64,000 nucleotides of DNA, taken from positions 1,054,001 to 1,118,000 of the forward strand of contig NZ_RKSM01000001.1 of NCBI RefSeq assembly GCF_008729015.1, in the 5' to 3' direction. Both the position numbers and the translations under genes were made by a program. This stretch comes from Haloarcula sp. CBA1129. Lineage in GTDB: Archaea > Halobacteriota > Halobacteria > Halobacteriales > Haloarculaceae. Under the pieces are notes generated by a model, which saw only the letters and a program-made list of their open reading frames with translations, was not told the origin of the DNA and did no database searches. Of this stretch, positions 61,172 through 64,000 are shown in pieces. Positions within the stretch are counted from its first letter, which is position 1; each line of letters opens with the position of its first letter.

Positions 61172-62401
61172 TTATCGGATCGCGGGAGCGTCACTCACAT
61201 CAGTCGCATCGGCTATCCACTGCGGTTGCATCGAGAGGATTTTTCGTGGCAGGTCATTCACGTCAAAGAATCCGACCTCAAGAGCTTCATCTCCTCCGGC
61301 TTCGGGTGTTCCTCCTTCAAGAGTACACCGGAAGCAATTCGTGATAAAGTGAACTGCCTTTCCAGAGGGGTATGCAAACACCTGTTGTTTTGGGTGTGAA
61401 TAGATGCCGGTCAACTGTTCGACAGTGATACGGAGCCCCGTTTCTTCCTCCACTTCCCGTGCGATAGCCTCTCTGACAGGCTCGCACTGTTCGACTGAAC
61501 CTGTCGGCAGTGCCCATTGCCCCCTATCAGCGCGTTTTACCAATAGCACCTCATCCGAATCGTTCAGTACGACAGCCCCAACGCCGGGATGAATCCCATC
61601 CGGCCACGAGTAAGGGGGCGACTCCCATGTATTAAATGGCTCTGTAAACAGCTCTGCAAGCGTTGAAATCGTTGCGTCTGGTTGCTGAAAATCGCGAGCA
61701 GATTCAGCAGAGGGTTCGTCTTCGGCTACTAGAATCCCTGTCAGGCCTGCTCGATGGGCACCGAGAACATCCGTCGCTGGATTATCACCGATCACAACGG
61801 GTTGGACATCGTCAGCCAACTCATCGAGTGCCATCTCGAACATGAGAGGTTCCGGCTTGCCCACTATCGTCGGAGTCGTGCCCGCTGCTGCTTCTACCGC
61901 TTGAACAATGGCACCGGCACCGGGTGAAGGCCCTTCCGGTGTTGGGAACGACCCGTCGGGATTCGTCCCCACAAACGTCGCCCCCCGATGGATGTGTCTG
62001 GCTGCTCGTTGAATATCCTGATACGAGGTGTGTCTATCTGCACCGACAACCATCGCTTCGGGATTGTCTTCTGTAATTTCGATACCTGCCTCTTGGAGTT
62101 CAGTTTGTAGTTCCTCGCTGCCCACGACAGCAGCGGTGGTTACACCCTGTTGAGAGAGGTAATGTGCAGTCGCCCAGCCCGATGTGATAATCTCGTCTTC
62201 CCCTGCGTCAATGCCGAGGTTCCGAAGATTGCTTGCAATAGTCTGCCGCTTCGGACGTGGGTCGTTCGTCAGGAATCGAGCCTCCTTGTTCATCTCGTAC
62301 AGACGATTCACCGATTCAGCTGCATCGGGAAGCGCCTCATCCCCTAAGTAAACTACGCCGTCGAGGTCGAGCAAAAATACGTCAAACTGATTAACAATCA
62401 T
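61172..62401 (-). CDS. HAD-Nudix fusion hydrolase
   Basis: 409 residues. Residues 1-255 form a NagD-like HAD-IIA hydrolase: LLDLDGVVYLG (nucleophile Asp12, Asp14), TNDPR, VGTNPDG and IGDNPATDVLGAHRAG. Residues 265-409 form a Nudix domain with the box GSVEQCEPVREAIAREVEEE plus TGL at 301-323. Together they may act in sequence on a phosphorylated nucleotide or sugar-nucleotide. Such fusions are uncommon. It is the only plainly metabolic gene in the right-hand 12 kb. Confidence 0.88.
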   Translation of the reverse strand: MIVNQFDVFLLDLDGVVYLGDEALPDAAESVNRLYEMNKEARFLTNDPRPKRQTIASNLRNLGIDAGEDEIITSGWATAHYLSQQGVTTAAVVGSEELQTELQEAGIEITEDNPEAMVVGADRHTSYQDIQRAARHIHRGATFVGTNPDGSFPTPEGPSPGAGAIVQAVEAAAGTTPTIVGKPEPLMFEMALDELADDVQPVVIGDNPATDVLGAHRAGLTGILVAEDEPSAESARDFQQPDATISTLAELFTEPFNTWESPPYSWPDGIHPGVGAVVLNDSDEVLLVKRADRGQWALPTGSVEQCEPVREAIAREVEEETGLRITVEQLTGIYSHPKQQVFAYPSGKAVHFITNCFRCTLEGGTPEAGGDEALEVGFFDVNDLPRKILSMQPQWIADATDVSDAPAIR

Positions 62402-62538
62402 ACAACAGGATTACACAATCAACAACTTATATTCTCTTGTAATAGGCTGAAGAGACTTTTATATACGCAGACAGACTGAGCGGGCATTTCGGGCACCTAA
62501 GTAGGTAAATAAACCGAATACATAGCCCCCTCAGCCCT

Positions 62539-62570
62539 AATTTTGTGTTCCTCTGGCGGGTGAGAGGATG
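62539..62570 (+). promoter_or_regulatory. shared 32-bp leader, copy 2
   Basis: Matches 60063-60094. It ends at the ATG of the following gene (62568). Confidence 0.55.
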
Positions 62571-62870
62571 TCTCGAAATATGTCTCGTCGTGGCCCAGAA
62601 GACCTGTCTCGGTCAACCACTCCGAAGCTCGTTGAGTCCATCGCGACGACTGTTCGAGCGCAGTCTGACAACGTCGATGTTGAGGCTGCGGTCCTCCGTG
62701 CTGTGGCCCGCCGCTCGGACAGCATTGCCCTGCCGGACGTACTCGAACTTCGCTCACTGCTGGACGTCGACGGCGAGCAAGCCGACACTCTAGAGGAACG
62801 AGTCCGGACCATCATCAACGCTATCGACGCCGAACTGGCTGGCTGGGACCGACGTGAGGTCACTGCATGA
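62568..62870 (+). CDS. plasmid-type hypothetical protein
   Basis: 100 residues: RSTTPKLVESIATTVRAQSD, VEAAVLRAVARRSDSIALPD and DTLEERVRTIINAIDAELAG, helical and acidic. Starts right after the repeated leader; stop overlaps the next ATG (ATGA). Confidence 0.6.
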   Translation: MSRNMSRRGPEDLSRSTTPKLVESIATTVRAQSDNVDVEAAVLRAVARRSDSIALPDVLELRSLLDVDGEQADTLEERVRTIINAIDAELAGWDRREVTA

Positions 62871-63181
62871 CGCCAGCTTGTGCGGCGACGTTGGGCGATT
62901 TCGGCGCTGGTGGTCGCCGGTCGGATGCACTGATCGACACGGAGGCCGCAGCACAGGAGGCCGTCGCCGGCGAGTGGGAATTTCTCGCCGTCGGAAACGA
63001 CACAATCGGCTGGCACATTCCCGACACCGGAGCCACAGTCCTGCTCAAAGGCGGCGACGATGGTTGGAGGCTCGAACGCGCAACCAAACTGGTTGGGACC
63101 CGAAGCTCACTCGATGCCGGGCTGGAACTCGCCCACTCCTACATGGCGGATCGACCGGAGGGGGCATCCACATGGCGATGA
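62867..63181 (+). CDS. plasmid-type hypothetical protein
   Basis: 104 residues, with a low-complexity N-terminus and a beta-rich region (GEWEFLAVGNDTIGWHIPDT, TVLLKGGDDGWRLERATKLV). Overlaps neighbours by 4 bp on both sides. Confidence 0.55.
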   Translation: MTPACAATLGDFGAGGRRSDALIDTEAAAQEAVAGEWEFLAVGNDTIGWHIPDTGATVLLKGGDDGWRLERATKLVGTRSSLDAGLELAHSYMADRPEGASTWR

Positions 63182-63378
63182 TCGAACGCGACAACTGGCA
63201 TCGCGAGGAACGCCAACGGGTTCTGGCCGCGCTGGCACGGGCCCGGTTCTGGCAGTCGGTTACGCCGCACAAGGTTGGGTTCTGGGAAGCCGTCGATGAG
63301 ACCCTGTTAGCTGATTATCCGCACTGTCGGTACAGGCGCAAGACAACACTCGCTGACTTCCGGGAGGGAGATGCATGA
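63178..63378 (+). CDS. plasmid-type hypothetical protein
   Basis: 66 residues: MIERDNWHREERQRVLAALA, RARFWQSVTPHKVGFWEAVD and PHCRYRRKTTLADFREGDA. Charged and helical. Overlaps both neighbours by 4 bp; an ATG at 63172 is also possible. Confidence 0.5.
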   Translation: MIERDNWHREERQRVLAALARARFWQSVTPHKVGFWEAVDETLLADYPHCRYRRKTTLADFREGDA

Positions 63379-63611
63379 GCGACGCCGACCCGATTCTCGA
63401 CAAACTCCCGCCGGAGCGGCTGCTGGACGCCGATGATCTCCAGCCAATCGTCGCTGGCATCAACTGTATGCACTCAATCGAGACGATCCAGCAGTATCTC
63501 GCCCACGAGAATCAGCACGCGAACCGGACGCCAGTCCAGTCTCGCCTTCGAGAGCGGGCACGCGAGATCCGTCGCGACGAATCGGATGCTGGGGAGCGAG
63601 CCGCCACGTAA
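63375..63611 (+). CDS. plasmid-type hypothetical protein
   Basis: 78 residues: MSDADPILDKLPPERLLDAD, GINCMHSIETIQQYLAHENQ and SRLRERAREIRRDESDAGER. Overlaps the previous gene by 4 bp. Unknown family. Confidence 0.55.
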   Translation: MSDADPILDKLPPERLLDADDLQPIVAGINCMHSIETIQQYLAHENQHANRTPVQSRLRERAREIRRDESDAGERAAT

Positions 63612-63668
63612 TTTCTGTGCCCCAACTGGGTGAGGGGCGTCCGACAGCGGGCGCTCTACCTACCGATC

Positions 63669-64000
63669 ATGACTAAGAGCAAGACAGACGAAACGGCCGC
63701 ACAGCAGTGCGACGACCTCGATATCGAACCCGACGCGGTAGATATCGGTGACGGACTGAAAACAGCCGAAGACGCGCCCGAAGTTGTCGTCGGTGGTGTT
63801 GACGCGGAAAACAAACGCGTGAAGGTGTACTCTTCGTCCGGCGAACTCCGAATCAATCGCTGGGTCAGCATGGACCTGTTCAGCGTCCACTCTCCAAACG
63901 AGGACATCCAGACTGACGCCGACCGCGAAGAGTGGCTGAACGAGACGCTGCCGAAGAAGGCCACGCATATCGACGGAAACGTGTACCCACTCAGGTATGC
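63669..64000 (+). CDS. plasmid-type hypothetical protein, runs off the window
   Basis: At least 110 residues from ATG at 63669: MTKSKTDETAAQQCDDLDIE, VDIGDGLKTAEDAPEVVVGG, NRWVSMDLFSVHSPNEDIQT. Acidic with haloarchaeal codon use; open to the end of the window. It follows the small-ORF cluster on the same strand. Unknown function. Confidence 0.55.
   Translation, partial: MTKSKTDETAAQQCDDLDIEPDAVDIGDGLKTAEDAPEVVVGGVDAENKRVKVYSSSGELRINRWVSMDLFSVHSPNEDIQTDADREEWLNETLPKKATHIDGNVYPLRY

Overview
The window is haloarchaeal (class Halobacteria). Proteins are strongly acidic, coding DNA is GC-rich with GC-rich third positions, and several starts sit about 25-30 bases after a TATA-like box with no leader. 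Lineage-typical families are present: CDC48 AAA ATPase, HalOD1, a bacterio-opsin-activator HTH, a BGTF-like surface protein and Orc1/Cdc6. The genus cannot be fixed from the sequence alone; Haloarcula-like is a guess. Two Orc1/Cdc6 genes, each beside its own set of origin repeats, together with a dense load of mobile-element debris, suggest a megaplasmid, a secondary chromosome or a chromosomal region carrying integrated plasmids.

Layout. 0-13 kb: a phosphohexomutase (GlmM-like), small membrane proteins, a decayed IS6-like element, a Tat-exported PQQ beta-propeller protein with a membrane partner, HalOD1, CDC48 and two regulators. 12.2-17.3 kb: a five-gene minus-strand operon encoding an ECF-type transporter (S component, fused double ATPase, EcfT) followed by a ComB-like phosphatase and a PHP hydrolase. 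17.4-19 kb: remnants of a repeated small-gene pair (called A and B here), a VOC protein and a 300-bp repeat. 20.0-29.1 kb: a seven-gene operon for an exported type II DMSO-reductase-family molybdoenzyme (alpha, beta, TorD-like chaperone, heme-b gamma) that continues into a HEAT-repeat protein, an unknown protein and a Mrp/ApbC ATPase. 29.5-36.2 kb: DUF7521, DUF2249, an LD-carboxypeptidase-like protein, membrane protein/ArsR pairs, DoxX and SHOCT. 36.4-37.8 kb: an IS1341-type tnpB broken by one amber codon. 38.4-44.4 kb: a second A/B and 300-bp repeat block, a second DoxX, exported hypotheticals and regulator fragments.

45-64 kb is plasmid-like. It holds a type II restriction-modification module (C5 methyltransferase plus an EcoRII-like nuclease, with a tnpA scar between them), VapBC, a TumA/TumE-like pair lying between two copies of an integrase 3' end, a tyrosine recombinase, origin 1 with an intact orc, an ArdC-like antirestriction protein, origin 2 whose orc is split by a fresh IS (perfect 9-bp target duplication), a HAD-Nudix fusion and a tightly overlapping set of small plasmid-type ORFs running off the end.

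The most unusual signal is a dispersed site found five times (6.4, 38.7, 39.8, 49.3 and 54.8 kb). It consists of 11-bp inverted arms, G(C/T)TAACCAACA and its complement, always separated by exactly 22 bp of unrelated sequence. It looks like a protein-binding or recombination site, and I do not recognise it.
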